From JBCBRD01 sp039819785 (GTDB taxonomy: Bacteria > Pseudomonadota > Alphaproteobacteria > Rhizobiales > Hyphomicrobiaceae), in assembly GCA_039819785.1 (NCBI GenBank), contig JBCBRH010000012.1, forward strand, positions 37,245-101,244: a stretch of 64,000 bases of DNA. Direction: 5' to 3'. The position numbers were made by a program, and so were the translations under genes. The notes under the pieces are model-generated. The model saw only the letters and a list, made by a program, of their open reading frames with translations, made no database searches and was not told the DNA's origin. Below, one piece after another: positions 18,701-26,848 of this stretch. The number at the start of each line of letters is the position of its first letter. The stretch's first letter is position 1.

Positions 18701-21700
18701 CCGGTGCTGATGCCGTCGCTGTATTTGCTCAATCCATCGGCGGTGGCGGTGGCAATGGGGGCATGTCTTTTTCTGGCTCGCTATCCGGCAATATTTCCAA
18801 AAATGCAGACGTCACAATCGGCGGCAATGGCGGAGCGGGTGGCGACGGTGGAACCGTGACCATCACTACGAACGCACGACTTTCGACAACAGGTGACCGC
18901 GCCCACGGCATCCACGCACAAAGCATCGGCAAAGGCGGAGGCAGCGGCGGCAGCGCGCTTGCAATCGACCTGACAAACGGCGGACAAAACACCCAGGTCA
19001 ACGTGGCCGTAGGCGGCAATGGCGGCAGCGGCGGGACAGGCAACGCCGTGAATGTGTCAGCGCTTGGTGGCGTATCGACCACCGGTTACGAGGCCAATGC
19101 GGTCTACGCCCAAAGCATCGGCGGTGGCGGTGGTAATGCCGGCTCGGCAGGAACAGCAGGTATTGTTTCAGCAGCCGGCGGCACCGGCCGCGCGCTTCAA
19201 ATCGGCGTCGATATCGGTGGCACGGGTGGGACAGGCGGAACCGCAAACGCCGTAACCGTCAGCACGGCAGGCCTTATCACGACGCTGGGTGACGCATCTC
19301 ACGGCATCCAAGCACAAAGCATCGGCGGTGGCGGTGGTCGCGGCGGCGCGGCAAACTCGTTTTCCTTCTTCACACCGGGTGGCTCGGGAGGCAACAAAGC
19401 CGATAACAAGAGCCTCAATGTCTCGGTGGGCGGCAAGGGCGGCTCCGGCAACCATGCAGGAACTGTTACCGTTACCAACCAGGCAGATATTGTCACCCGA
19501 GGCGCGGATGCTTACGGCATCTTCGCGCATTCGGTCGGCGCTGGCGGGGGAGAAGGTGGACACGCTGGCCACGCTGCTCCAATCACCATTGCCGGTCAGA
19601 ACACGCTGCCTCCAGGCGTCGATAACATCAAATTCTTTAAAAACGTCAGGGTCGCGGTTGGCGGTTCCGCAGGGGCAAGCGGCGATGGCAACATCGTCAA
19701 CGTGATCAGCGGCGACCGGGCATCTGGAACCGCCAAGTCCATCACCACATTCGGCGATGGGTCGTTCGGCGTCTTCGCACAATCCATCGGTGCCGGTGGC
19801 GGCATTGGCGGATACGGCTCCACAGGAACGCTGGGGACATTTGCAATGGGCGGAGCCGGTGGTGCAGCCGGCAATGGCGCAGCCGTCACCGTCGATATGC
19901 TGGGAGACGTCACCACAAGCGGTGAAAGTGCGCACGCCATCCATGCTCAGAGCATCGGCGGCGGAGGTGGTGTCTCAGGCGCGATCAAACGCGGCTATGC
20001 CAACGTTGGTATCGGCGTCGGCCTGCAACAGACCGGCGGGAGCGGCGGCGATGGCGGCACCGTCGCGGTCGCATCAACAGGCACAATTCAAACCAATGGT
20101 TTGGCGTCCTTTGCCATTCTCGCCCAGTCCGTAGGAGGTGGCGGCGGCGTGCTCGGCGATCAAGGCACCGGTTTGGCGTTCTTGGGCAGCGTCGGCGGAA
20201 CGGGTCAATCAGGCGACGTCACCGTCACACATGACGGCGCCATCATGACGGCGGGCGATTTCTCGACCGGTATCTTCGCCCAATCTGCAAGTGCAGCTGC
20301 CACCGGTCATGTCCAGGTCACCTTGAACGGCACCGGCCTTCAGACAACCGGGGCCGACGCAGATGGCATCTTTGCCCAGAGCACTGGAACAGGAAGCAAA
20401 GTCTCGGTCATCGCCAATGCAGATGTCCAGACCATCGGCCTGGACAGCACGGCCATCACCATGGACGGGGCAGCAACCACACCGCTTGACCTTACTATCG
20501 GCAATGCGGACATCATCGGCGGGTCAGGCACCGGAACGGCGGTCAGCTTCATCGGTGGCGGCACCAACATCATCACGACAGCAGGTGCTATTTCGGCACT
20601 CAGCGGCAACGCGATCCTTGCCACGAGCGGCAACGACACCATCGACAACACAGGGTCCATCACCGGCAACATCGACCTTGGCACAGGCATCAACGCCATC
20701 TTCAACCGTCCGGGCGGACGCCTCCTGAACAACACCAACATTGCACTTGACGGCGGTACTCTCACAAACGCTGGAGACATCTCGCCAGGCGGCACCGGCA
20801 CCGTTGGAACCACCAACATCACCGGCAACTATGTGCAGACATCAACAGGCCGCTATCTCGCCGACGTGGACTTTTCCAGGCTCACCTCCGACCAGATCAA
20901 CGTCACCGGCATGGCTGATTTGAACGGTGAACTCGTCGTCAATCTTCAGCAGCTTGAAGACGGCAGTGCTGTCACAATCCTGACCGCAGACGGGGGTGCC
21001 GCCCTGTCTGGCATCAACGTCGCAGACACACTCGCCCTCAATTACGGGATCGTCGTTGATGGCAACGACGTCAAGCTGACTGTCGATTACAACTTCGACA
21101 TCGCAGGTCTGTCTCGCAACGAAGACGCCGTCACACAGTACATCAACCGGGCCCTGGACGCTGGCGCATCAGATGCCCTGAACCCATTCCTGGTCGCGCT
21201 TGGCAGTCTTACCGATCCCGCAGCTTTCGAAGCCGCCGTCGCAGCCCTCGACCCGGAAAAACACCTCTCGGACACAACAGCGTTTTATGACGGTGCCGGT
21301 CGCTTCACCGACAAAGTCATGAGCTGTGCCGTCCACTCCGGACCGAATGCAGCCATCGCGGAAGGACAGTGCAACTGGGCACGCGTCACGCAGCGTCGCA
21401 TCCGTCAGGACGAGACCAACGAAACCGTTGGTTATGATCAAAACACAAGCGAATTTGCTGGCGGCATGCAGGTGGCGATCGCACCGAATTGGCGTCTTGG
21501 TGGCGCTGTCGGCTTCAATACAACCACCAGCAACAACGCCACCTACTCCAGCGACGGCAATTCCTATTCAGGTGGCGCAGTCCTGAAATATACGCAGGGG
21601 CCTTGGCTGTTTGCAGGGGCCGTCACCGTTGGCCATCAGGAAACCGAAGGGCAACGACTGATTAACTTCCCAGGTAGCCCACTGATAGCCCAGAGCGACT

Positions 21701-22191
21701 CGGACGCGTCCTATGTCAGTGGTCGTTTCCGCGCGGCTTATCTGATCGACCGCGGTCAGTTCTACGCCAAGCCAATGCTGGATTTCGATATCACGCAACT
21801 TCACCAGGATGGCTTTCAGGAGACCGGCGCAGGTGCCGTATCCGCAATCATCGAAGGCTATGACGAAACGCTCTACACCATCAGGCCGGCCCTGCAGATC
21901 GGCACGACCATCGGGCTTGGCCAGACACGGATTGTCCGCCCGTTCCTTGAAGCCAGCGTGGCCTTCCATCCCGAGAGTGACCTGATCCTGCCGGTGCGCT
22001 TTGCTGGCGCATCGGCATCTGCAGATCCATTCCAGATTAAAAGCAGCATCAACGAGACCGTCTTCGGAATAGCTGGTGGCCTGGATATGGTCTCAGAGGA
22101 CGGCGTCAACTTCGCGCTCCGCTATGACACGGAGTTCAATGACGATCATGTCTCCCACTCCGGGAGCTTTAAGATGTCGATCGACTTCTGA
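15775..22191 (+). CDS. Giant glycine-rich repeat autotransporter (type Va)
   Basis: A 2138-residue protein with three parts. First, a signal peptide (to about residue 35, GPTAAQAA) from a TTG start at 15775 with GGGGA about 9 bases upstream. Second, a passenger of about 1700 residues built from some 23 copies of a unit of about 55-65 residues with the core T-x-G-x-x-S-x-G-I-x-A-Q-S-I-GGGGG-x-GG. Third, a C-terminal beta-barrel of about 270 residues (starting near residue 1860, from WARVTQRR) that ends in the required terminal Phe (FKMSIDF). The barrel inserts in the outer membrane and the passenger is exposed as a surface adhesin or filament. It is monocistronic and ends at a strong terminator. 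Confidence 0.93.
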   Translation: MRNSPHRLSHHFRVALLGGSSLCALIAIGPTAAQAACTVGAGGVIQCTGTFTGTGIVETRTANPSTKVTAPLDLETDTSTVIDTSAANRHGITVKSLGATGDSGRHATLTHSSGRGEQGHASGNITVDSAGEISTTGNDAIGIFGLAIAGNGGRGGNGSKVFARSGSDGGAGGNNSSVTVRLENSGSITTSGSTSHGISAQNHGGVGGDGGSEGGFIGIPTGGGGGGGDGGVAGAVEITNDGTITTNAAHSAGIFLHSVGGFGGAGASSAGFIGYGASGGSAGAGGTVTATNRNTLQTHGDHSIGIYAQSVGGGGGRGGNGAGIVGLGGVGGFSGNGGTVNVTNRAASGNPLDARVMTSGIDAVGIFAQSVGGSGGDGGDSAGLAAIGGTGAHGGVGGAVAVDNHGSIITTNKGAVGIHAQSAGGGGGRGGSAAGFSSLGGDGGAGGAANNIDHGGGVRVANATNAVVSTAGDDADGIFAQSVGGGGGSGGNSVGVAPGFSLAIGGRGGRGGDGGTVTLTDCTTIGLSTACETVNTGTITTAGDRSHGLHAQSVGGGGGKGGFAIAAAAGPIAAAASFGGRGAGGGKGGVVNVSSNSNITTSGNHSFGISAESIGGGGGSGGFAISGTASEGPSLSFAMGGSGGSGGSGENVSLTALGQITTSGLISHGVFAQSVGGGGGNGGFAVTAALSETVALSAAFGGSGAGGGAGGNVDVTTNGMITTRGNLSNAIHAQSIGGGGGHGGFSVGAALTSGAPAGSFALGGSGGGGQSAGTVDVTSNGAILTSGDSSYGIFAQSQGGGGGSGGFSGAFSGTSGSGVDVGVSIGGSGSTAGHGSAVTVTSNGTITTTGQHASALIAQSIGGGGGHGGFALSMSASTGNSPSGAVSIGGGGAGGGNGGNVSVTTNNTISTAGIRAYGIEAQSIGGGGGTGGFALAGTLSTSSGSKNLSLSIGGAGGPGRDGAMVDITTNGSITTAGADAVAVFAQSIGGGGGNGGMSFSGSLSGNISKNADVTIGGNGGAGGDGGTVTITTNARLSTTGDRAHGIHAQSIGKGGGSGGSALAIDLTNGGQNTQVNVAVGGNGGSGGTGNAVNVSALGGVSTTGYEANAVYAQSIGGGGGNAGSAGTAGIVSAAGGTGRALQIGVDIGGTGGTGGTANAVTVSTAGLITTLGDASHGIQAQSIGGGGGRGGAANSFSFFTPGGSGGNKADNKSLNVSVGGKGGSGNHAGTVTVTNQADIVTRGADAYGIFAHSVGAGGGEGGHAGHAAPITIAGQNTLPPGVDNIKFFKNVRVAVGGSAGASGDGNIVNVISGDRASGTAKSITTFGDGSFGVFAQSIGAGGGIGGYGSTGTLGTFAMGGAGGAAGNGAAVTVDMLGDVTTSGESAHAIHAQSIGGGGGVSGAIKRGYANVGIGVGLQQTGGSGGDGGTVAVASTGTIQTNGLASFAILAQSVGGGGGVLGDQGTGLAFLGSVGGTGQSGDVTVTHDGAIMTAGDFSTGIFAQSASAAATGHVQVTLNGTGLQTTGADADGIFAQSTGTGSKVSVIANADVQTIGLDSTAITMDGAATTPLDLTIGNADIIGGSGTGTAVSFIGGGTNIITTAGAISALSGNAILATSGNDTIDNTGSITGNIDLGTGINAIFNRPGGRLLNNTNIALDGGTLTNAGDISPGGTGTVGTTNITGNYVQTSTGRYLADVDFSRLTSDQINVTGMADLNGELVVNLQQLEDGSAVTILTADGGAALSGINVADTLALNYGIVVDGNDVKLTVDYNFDIAGLSRNEDAVTQYINRALDAGASDALNPFLVALGSLTDPAAFEAAVAALDPEKHLSDTTAFYDGAGRFTDKVMSCAVHSGPNAAIAEGQCNWARVTQRRIRQDETNETVGYDQNTSEFAGGMQVAIAPNWRLGGAVGFNTTTSNNATYSSDGNSYSGGAVLKYTQGPWLFAGAVTVGHQETEGQRLINFPGSPLIAQSDSDASYVSGRFRAAYLIDRGQFYAKPMLDFDITQLHQDGFQETGAGAVSAIIEGYDETLYTIRPALQIGTTIGLGQTRIVRPFLEASVAFHPESDLILPVRFAGASASADPFQIKSSINETVFGIAGGLDMVSEDGVNFALRYDTEFNDDHVSHSGSFKMSIDF
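16342..20410 (+). repeat. About 23 tandem glycine-rich passenger repeats
   Basis: Within the autotransporter, the AQS-x-GGGGG-x-GG core recurs roughly every 55-65 residues (165-195 bp). Copies 3 to 21 are closest to consensus; the first two (AQNHGGVGG, LHSVGGFGG) and the last two (AQSASAAATG, AQSTGTGSK) have decayed glycine tracts, so the repeats grade into ordinary beta-helix at both ends. DNA identity between copies is moderate, which argues for old duplications under selection rather than recent slippage. Confidence 0.85.
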
Positions 22192-22237
22192 TCAGACTTG
22201 GAACGCACACCAGCGCCCCTCACCTCAAAACACAAGC

Positions 22238-22277
22238 AAAAAAACCAGCGTTCCAGATGATGGAACGCCGGTTTTTT
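22238..22277. terminator. Bidirectional rho-independent terminator
   Basis: An A-run, then arms ccagcgttcca and tggaacgccgg (one mismatch) around GATGA, followed by a run of six T. It lies 46 bp after the autotransporter stop, and its A-run can serve as the T-run of the minus strand, so it can also end the convergent gene at 22361-22909. Confidence 0.85.
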
Positions 22278-22360
22278 CTATGCCTTGAACTGAGCCGCCA
22301 ACGACACGTTTTGCTCGGTGGTGCGCCACCGAAAGACCCTCAAAACATCATCAAACGGTT

Positions 22361-22909
22361 TTAGATTTTCTGCACTGCATCTCCAAATCCGGACAGCGGA
22401 ACAGGAATACTCATGGTCTTTTTTTGCAGGTTCTGGAAGCTGATCGTCAGCCGGCTGCCGGACTTCAGCTTTGACAGCAATGCGGTGTCGATCGGATGAC
22501 CCGCATAACAACCTGACTGATCACACGTCTGCACGGCCAATTGCTTGGCTGCATCGTCGTCGACTTTCAAGGAAAGACCACCTGGGAGAAACAGCCCATG
22601 CGGAAGCTGGATCAGCATGGCCAGGTTTTTGTCACCAGATGGCTTGCTGACGGCAACCGATAACAGCCGCTGGCGCGTCTTCGTGATGAAGATGTTTTGC
22701 GTCGCCCGGCAGACCAGACCTTGTCCCGGGTTGTTGCACTGGACCGCCCATCCAGCCCCAGGGGGCACTGCCGCTTGGCCTGCGTTCGCCCCTGCATCAG
22801 GCTCTTTAACTTTGCTCGACTTGCTAATGGCCGGCCCGGCCATCAGGGCCAAAGACAGTGCCGCAGCAACCGCACTGCCGACCCCGATGTAGCGCGTGTT
22901 GGAACGCAT
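22361..22909 (-). CDS. Invasion-associated locus B (IalB) family protein
   Basis: A 182-residue exported protein. The ATG at 22909 has GGGGAGA 8 bases upstream and gives a signal peptide (hydrophobic residues 10-27). The mature part matches the IalB family of Alphaproteobacteria: GWAVQCNN, LVCRATQNIF, LAMLIQLPHGLFLPGGLSLKVD and CDQSGCYAGHPID, with conserved cysteines. IalB proteins are periplasmic or envelope proteins named after a Bartonella invasion locus but widespread in free-living species; biochemical function is unknown. Convergent with the autotransporter. Confidence 0.85.
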   Translation of the reverse strand: MRSNTRYIGVGSAVAAALSLALMAGPAISKSSKVKEPDAGANAGQAAVPPGAGWAVQCNNPGQGLVCRATQNIFITKTRQRLLSVAVSKPSGDKNLAMLIQLPHGLFLPGGLSLKVDDDAAKQLAVQTCDQSGCYAGHPIDTALLSKLKSGSRLTISFQNLQKKTMSIPVPLSGFGDAVQKI

Positions 22910-23197
22910 TGGTCCGTCTCCCCCAATCAGTTTGATGACAAACGGTAGCAACTTGGCAGTCTGGATCAATGCGGGCGGGAGGCGATTGAGGCGCCCTCCA
23001 CAACAAACCCGACGCATTCTGACGACCCGTCATCCCAGCGTGGCAAGCGGGCACCAAAGCAGCGTGATCGGTGGGGCACTTGGCAGCAAGAAGACCCGGA
23101 ACGGCTCTGCAAACACGACCGCCCAGACGTCTCTGCCTGCCGCACATGTCAAATGTGAGGTTTGTAACCTATGTCTCCGGAACGGACCGAAATGCGT

Positions 23198-23274
23198 TGG
23201 CGATCCCGCCAGGATTCGAACCTGGGACCGTCCGCTTAGAAGGCGGATGCTCTATCCAGCTGAGCTACGGGACC
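23198..23274 (-). tRNA. tRNA-Arg (anticodon TCT)
   Basis: On the minus strand the sequence folds as a full cloverleaf of 77 bases including an encoded CCA. The acceptor arm GGTCCCG pairs with CGGGATC, the D-loop contains AGCTCAGCTGGATAGAGC, the anticodon loop is CTTCTAA with TCT, and the T-arm contains GGTTCGAATCC. Anticodon TCT reads AGA/AGG codons. Confidence 0.95.
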
Positions 23275-23586
23275 GTTGGGGTGCGTCCGGGAATAGAAAT
23301 AATCGATTGCGCCGTGCTTTGAAACCTTTTCGAGACACGGCTATACGGAGGTGTGGACCGCCATGCCCCATCGCGAGCTGAAGGACAAACGATGACGCCA
23401 TACCTTGGGAGCCCGGGACCAACGCCGCGGGTCTGACGCTTATTCAGCCGGTCAATCTTTTTGGGCAATCCCTGTTGATCCGCGACACCGCAACCAAAAC
23501 GGTGGGGAAAGCACTGGTCGAACGGCATTGAAACGCACGCATCGCACGTTCAACGGCAGCGACGTCATCACCTGCGATGAAGCACG
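23275..23586. other. Intergenic region without a supported gene
   Basis: The 312 bp between the NDUFS4-type gene (stop at 23587) and the tRNA-Arg gene contain only short open frames with no ribosome site, no protein-like composition and no family match I recognise. The part next to 23275 would hold the tRNA promoter, but I see no convincing -35/-10 pair. Confidence 0.5.
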
Positions 23587-23892
23587 TTAGTGCGTCCAAC
23601 GCCCGATGCGGCCAAATTTAAAATTGTCAGCATAGGTTTTGCGGATCGGTTTGCGGATCTTAGGCTCAACGACACGGAATGCGAGGCCATTGCGCCGCGC
23701 GTAGTCGATCGCCTCTTCTTTGCTATCGAACTCCAGGCGGATTTGAGCCGCCATATCGCTCGAACTTGTCCAACCCATCAGTGGCTCAATTGAGCGAGCC
23801 GATTGCGGTTCATGTTCCAGGACCCATTCCTTGGTCTTGGCCTGTCCAGACTGCATCGCCGTCTTGGCCGGTCTATAGATCCTCGCCGCCAT
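23587..23892 (-). CDS. NADH dehydrogenase accessory subunit (NDUFS4/ETC complex I family)
   Basis: A 101-residue protein starting MAARIYRPAKTAMQSG, the typical start of alphaproteobacterial homologues of the mitochondrial 18-kDa complex I subunit NDUFS4. Further matches are EWVLEHEP, PLMGWTSSSDMAAQIRLEFDSKEEAIDYARRNG and the basic C-terminus IRKTYADNFKFGR. It is thought to stabilise the peripheral arm of complex I. The family is restricted largely to Alphaproteobacteria and mitochondria, which supports the taxonomic call. The ATG at 23892 is preferred to an upstream TTG. Confidence 0.93.
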   Translation of the reverse strand: MAARIYRPAKTAMQSGQAKTKEWVLEHEPQSARSIEPLMGWTSSSDMAAQIRLEFDSKEEAIDYARRNGLAFRVVEPKIRKPIRKTYADNFKFGRIGRWTH

Positions 23893-24005
23893 TATATGGG
23901 ATCCCAATTTGGTGCCAACCGTTGTGCGTCAACGAACGCGCAAGCATCGGTAGACACATCGCCGGTCGTCTGATCAACCGATCATAACCTCCCAACTGAG
24001 AGGAA

Positions 24006-24082
24006 TGGTCGGGGCTGGGGGATTCGAACTCCCGACCCCCTGCTCCCAAAGCAGGTGCTCTACCAGGCTGAGCTAAGCCCCG
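24006..24082 (-). tRNA. tRNA-Pro (anticodon TGG)
   Basis: The minus strand gives a 77-base cloverleaf with encoded CCA: acceptor CGGGGCT paired with AGCCCCG, D-arm AGCTCAGCCTGGTAGAGC, anticodon loop TTTGGGA with TGG, and T-arm GTTCGAATC. It lies 113 bp upstream of the NDUFS4-type gene on the same strand. Confidence 0.95.
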
Positions 24083-24246
24083 ATGCCAGACGAGTTGCGT
24101 TAGTGCCGTCTTCGCCAACAAACGTCAAGATGGCATAATCTCCAAACCGGCAACAAAATGAAATTTCCAATTAGGCGCTTACGTGCCCCTGACGACCTGC
24201 CCCGGTGACTGTGGTGCCAACCATCAATGACACCCGTTGCCCAGCT

Positions 24247-24813
24247 TCAGCGCCCAGCCGTTCTAAAATGCCTGTGCACCACCTGATCACCGGCACCAAT
24301 CCCAAGGCGTTCAGCTTCACCACCTGGAATTTCCAAAACCGCCGTCACCTGCGCACCTGCGCGGATCACGGTCTCGGAGTGGGGTTCGGTATTGGCCTCG
24401 ACCCGATGAATGCTGCCGTCTACTCGAATGAATATCATGTCCAGCGGGATGTAGGTATTCCGCATCCACATGCTCAGATCGCTGGCTTCATCATAGGGAA
24501 ACAACATGCCCGTCATGGGGGCAAGGGTCCTGCGGAACATCAAGCCAACAGCTTTCTGACGATCGGTCTCGGCGACTTCCACATCAAAGCGATAGGTTGT
24601 TGTAGACGTGACAATTTCCAAGACCTGCCTCGCGGCCTCCCCGGCTCTTGCCTCCCCGGCGACCGCGTCACCAGCAAGTGATAGTGGCAATACGCGAGCA
24701 ACGCCCCAAGCACCGCCACGATCCACATTGGACGAGAAACCAGCCAGGAACAAAACAGCAGACCCCGACACTGCGAACCCGGCCAAGAGCACCCCAACCA
24801 ACCACAGACGCAT
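24247..24813 (-). CDS. DUF192 family exported protein
   Basis: A 188-residue protein with an N-terminal hydrophobic segment (residues 3-27, signal peptide or anchor) and a C-terminal DUF192 domain from about residue 68: FDVEVAETDRQKAVGLMFRRTLAPMTGMLFPY, SMWMRNTYIPLDMIFI and VLEIPGGEAERLGI, all hallmarks of the family. The function of DUF192 is unknown. The residues between the anchor and the domain are Ala/Gly-rich. It follows the cold-shock gene on the same strand, a common alphaproteobacterial pairing, but a terminator lies between them, so read-through is probably partial. Confidence 0.88.
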   Translation of the reverse strand: MRLWLVGVLLAGFAVSGSAVLFLAGFSSNVDRGGAWGVARVLPLSLAGDAVAGEARAGEAARQVLEIVTSTTTYRFDVEVAETDRQKAVGLMFRRTLAPMTGMLFPYDEASDLSMWMRNTYIPLDMIFIRVDGSIHRVEANTEPHSETVIRAGAQVTAVLEIPGGEAERLGIGAGDQVVHRHFRTAGR

Positions 24814-24835
24814 AAGCCATCAGCCTCCAGCAAAA

Positions 24836-24874
24836 CAAAAAGCGGCGGAAGCCGAAGCTCCCGCCGCTTTAAAA
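24836..24874 (-). terminator. Rho-independent terminator after the cold-shock gene
   Basis: Arms agcggcgg (24841-24848) and ccgccgct (24861-24868) form a perfect 8-bp GC-rich stem; in minus-strand reading it is followed by TTTTTGTTTT. It lies between the cold-shock gene and the DUF192 gene and would limit transcription of the latter. Confidence 0.8.
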
Positions 24875-24903
24875 CATTACCTACAATAAGGCCGCAATAG
24901 ACC

Positions 24904-25503
24904 TCAGTGAGAAGTCGTTGGCCGTGTTGGCACACCGTCGGGGCGAAGTTCAGCTGCCATGCAGCCTTTAGAACCGTAACCCCAGCGCACCTGAACGATC
25001 TGCCCAGGGCGCAGTTCGGTGAACCCGAAGCGGCGCAATGTTTCCATATGAACAAAGATATCCGCCGTGCCTTCGCCACGGGTCAGGAACCCGAAACCGC
25101 GTACACGGTTAAACCATTTGCAGATGGCCCGCTCCCAATCGCTCTCCGGCTGCACGATGACGTGCGTCCGTTGTGGAAGAGCAGATGGGTGAATTGCCGT
25201 GCTTTCGTCCATCGACAGGACCCGGAAGGCCTGCATGCCTTTCGGACGCTTCATGACCTGGCAGTGAACCCGGGCACCTTCATACGCGGTCTGATAGCCA
25301 CCAGCCCGAAGGCATGTGACATGCAGCAAAACGTCTTCCAGTCCATTATCGGGAACGATAAAACCGAACCCCTTGGAAGCGTCGAACCACTTGATCGAAC
25401 CAGCGATTTCAGAGACTTCCAGTCCGGCTTCCTGCATCTTTTCGAGCGTTTCCTCAGCAGGAATCTCAAAAGGTAGGTCAGGAAAATACTTAGAGTCAGC
25501 CAT
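24904..25503 (-). CDS. Protein with two cold-shock domains
   Basis: A 199-residue protein with two nucleic-acid-binding cold-shock domains. The first (about residues 35-100) has GSIKWFDASKGFGFIVPDNGLEDVLLHVTCL; the second (about residues 128-190) has AICKWFNRVRGFGFLTRGEGTADIFVHMETL. Both keep the RNP1-like K-G-F-G-F or R-G-F-G-F and RNP2-like D-V-L-L-H or D-I-F-V-H signatures. Such double-domain proteins are typical of Alphaproteobacteria and act as RNA chaperones or antiterminators. The ATG at 25503 follows GGGGG; a longer in-frame start adds no conserved sequence. Confidence 0.93.
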   Translation of the reverse strand: MADSKYFPDLPFEIPAEETLEKMQEAGLEVSEIAGSIKWFDASKGFGFIVPDNGLEDVLLHVTCLRAGGYQTAYEGARVHCQVMKRPKGMQAFRVLSMDESTAIHPSALPQRTHVIVQPESDWERAICKWFNRVRGFGFLTRGEGTADIFVHMETLRRFGFTELRPGQIVQVRWGYGSKGCMAAELRPDGVPTRPTTSH

Positions 25504-26065
25504 TGATAACCCCCGCCACACTCTGGCTTACGATTGCGTGAACTTCACTCGTGTCAACGTCTGAGTGGGAGGCTCCAGTTTCGCCCTCTGTCCCCTCGTC
25601 CTCAGCGTTAACCAAACCTTACTTATTCGCCGCCCCAAGGAAAGGTCCAAACTGCAACAGCTAGATGACGACCCGACACAGCCACACCGCCTTTAGCATG
25701 CAGACCACACCTAACACCATGAAAACATTACCTATATCGGCCTTGTGCACAGACCGGAAAGGAGCTGTTAGTGAATGGGTCTCAGCTGCAATACACGGGT
25801 TGCAAGGACGCTTTGACGGCCCAGTGTATCCTCCGATGATTCGATCGGCGAGCCTTACGGCGGTCACAAAACGATTCGCGCACATGCGATTTGCTGCTCA
25901 CACCCATGAGACTTATATCAGGGTCAACCGGCGCCAGGATCAACCGACATGGATGAGCCGGATTTAAGGAACCGCAGATCGAACTGAAGCGCCTGGCGAA
26001 CCGGCGCGCAGATGCGCGGTTCTAAGGTCCCTCACCACCAACCCAACTCAATAAGTCAGGTCAAC
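25504..26065. other. Long divergent intergenic region
   Basis: The 562 bp separate the cold-shock gene (minus) from the glyoxalase gene (plus) and must hold both promoters. A 100-codon open frame on the plus strand (25665-25967) looks non-coding: low-complexity, no ribosome site, no domain. At 25998-26022 there is a strong hairpin (gaaccg...cggttc with an inner CGC extension) about 45 bp before the glyoxalase start. I see no RNA gene that I can name. Confidence 0.5.
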
Positions 26066-26506
26066 ATGCGATATCTTCACACCATGGTCCGGATCAAGGA
26101 CATCGATCAAAGTCTCAAATTCTACTGTGATGGCTTAGGCATGCGCGAAGTGCGGCGCATGGACAACGAACAAGGGCGCTTTACTCTGATCTTTCTGGCA
26201 GCCCCCGAAGATCGGCGCGCCGCAGCCGAAACCTCCGCGCCACTTCTGGAACTGACCTACAATTGGGACCCTGAAGATTACGATGAGGGCCGCAACTTTG
26301 GTCATCTCGCCTTCCAGGTCGATGACATCTACGCCATCTGCCAGGACCTCAGCGACAAAGGCATCACCATCAACCGGCCTCCGCGGGACGGGCGCATGGC
26401 GTTCATCCGCTCACCGGACAACATCTCGATCGAGCTGCTTCAGAAGGGCAGCGCAAAATCGCCAGCCGAACCCTGGGTTTCGATGGAAAATACGGGCAGA
26501 TGGTAA
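26066..26506 (+). CDS. gloA: Glyoxalase I (lactoylglutathione lyase)
   Basis: A 146-residue VOC-fold enzyme starting MRYLHTMVRIKDIDQSLKFY. Landmarks are the first metal-ligand His (LHTMVRI), ELTYNWDPEDYDEGRNFGHLAFQVDDIY with the next His, and the C-terminal NISIELLQKG with the Glu ligand. It isomerises the methylglyoxal-glutathione hemithioacetal to lactoylglutathione. The ATG at 26066 gives the standard N-terminus; the in-frame upstream extension is not conserved. It stands alone upstream of the pqq region. Confidence 0.92.
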   Translation: MRYLHTMVRIKDIDQSLKFYCDGLGMREVRRMDNEQGRFTLIFLAAPEDRRAAAETSAPLLELTYNWDPEDYDEGRNFGHLAFQVDDIYAICQDLSDKGITINRPPRDGRMAFIRSPDNISIELLQKGSAKSPAEPWVSMENTGRW

Positions 26507-26848
26507 AAATGAATGGTAACGCCCGCCTCGCCTCAGGTTTCAACGCCGAAGCGGCTAGGATTTTCCGCGCCAAACAAGAATAACCGCGATTAAAGTAATA
26601 ACATTACAAAGCCAAGTAATAACATTACATCAGCTAGGGGCTAATGGACCGCATCAGAAGAAATGTGCATCAAACGGGTGACAAATCTCTGCTCAAGGCC
26701 CACATATAGTGCAGGCCAGCGGCGTTATCCCACCCATCGGAGCGTCACACTGGCTCGGATGCAGCTTCATTGAAGTAAATGAAAGTATGCATCCCAGAAA
26801 AGCGGTAGGCCATAAAGTCTATCGGGAGAAATTACTGGAGAAGACAGA
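26507..26848 (+). promoter_or_regulatory. pqqA upstream control region
   Basis: The 342 bp before pqqA contain no gene. Their distinctive feature is the pair of palindromic sites at 26593-26629, about 220 bp before the pqqA start. The region between those sites and pqqA is AT-richer than its surroundings and could hold the promoter, but no single -35/-10 pair stands out. Confidence 0.5.
26593..26629 (+). promoter_or_regulatory. Two tandem palindromic operator-like sites
   Basis: The 16-mer aagtaataacattaca occurs twice, at 26593-26608 and 26614-26629, with a 21-bp period, which is two helical turns. Each copy contains the dyad GTAAT-AAC-ATTAC (26595-26607 and 26616-26628). Two identical palindromes in phase on one DNA face are typical of a dimeric regulator binding cooperatively. 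They lie upstream of pqqA and downstream of the glyoxalase gene. The regulator is unknown. Confidence 0.7.

Noticed and set aside
16342..20410. Regular repeats considered as a CRISPR array
   Set aside because: Period is about 165-195 bp, all copies are in one reading frame and encode a protein motif; no short identical repeats with unique spacers.
25665..25967. 100-codon open frame in the gap before the glyoxalase gene
   Set aside because: No ribosome site, no signal peptide or domain, and composition unlike neighbouring genes.
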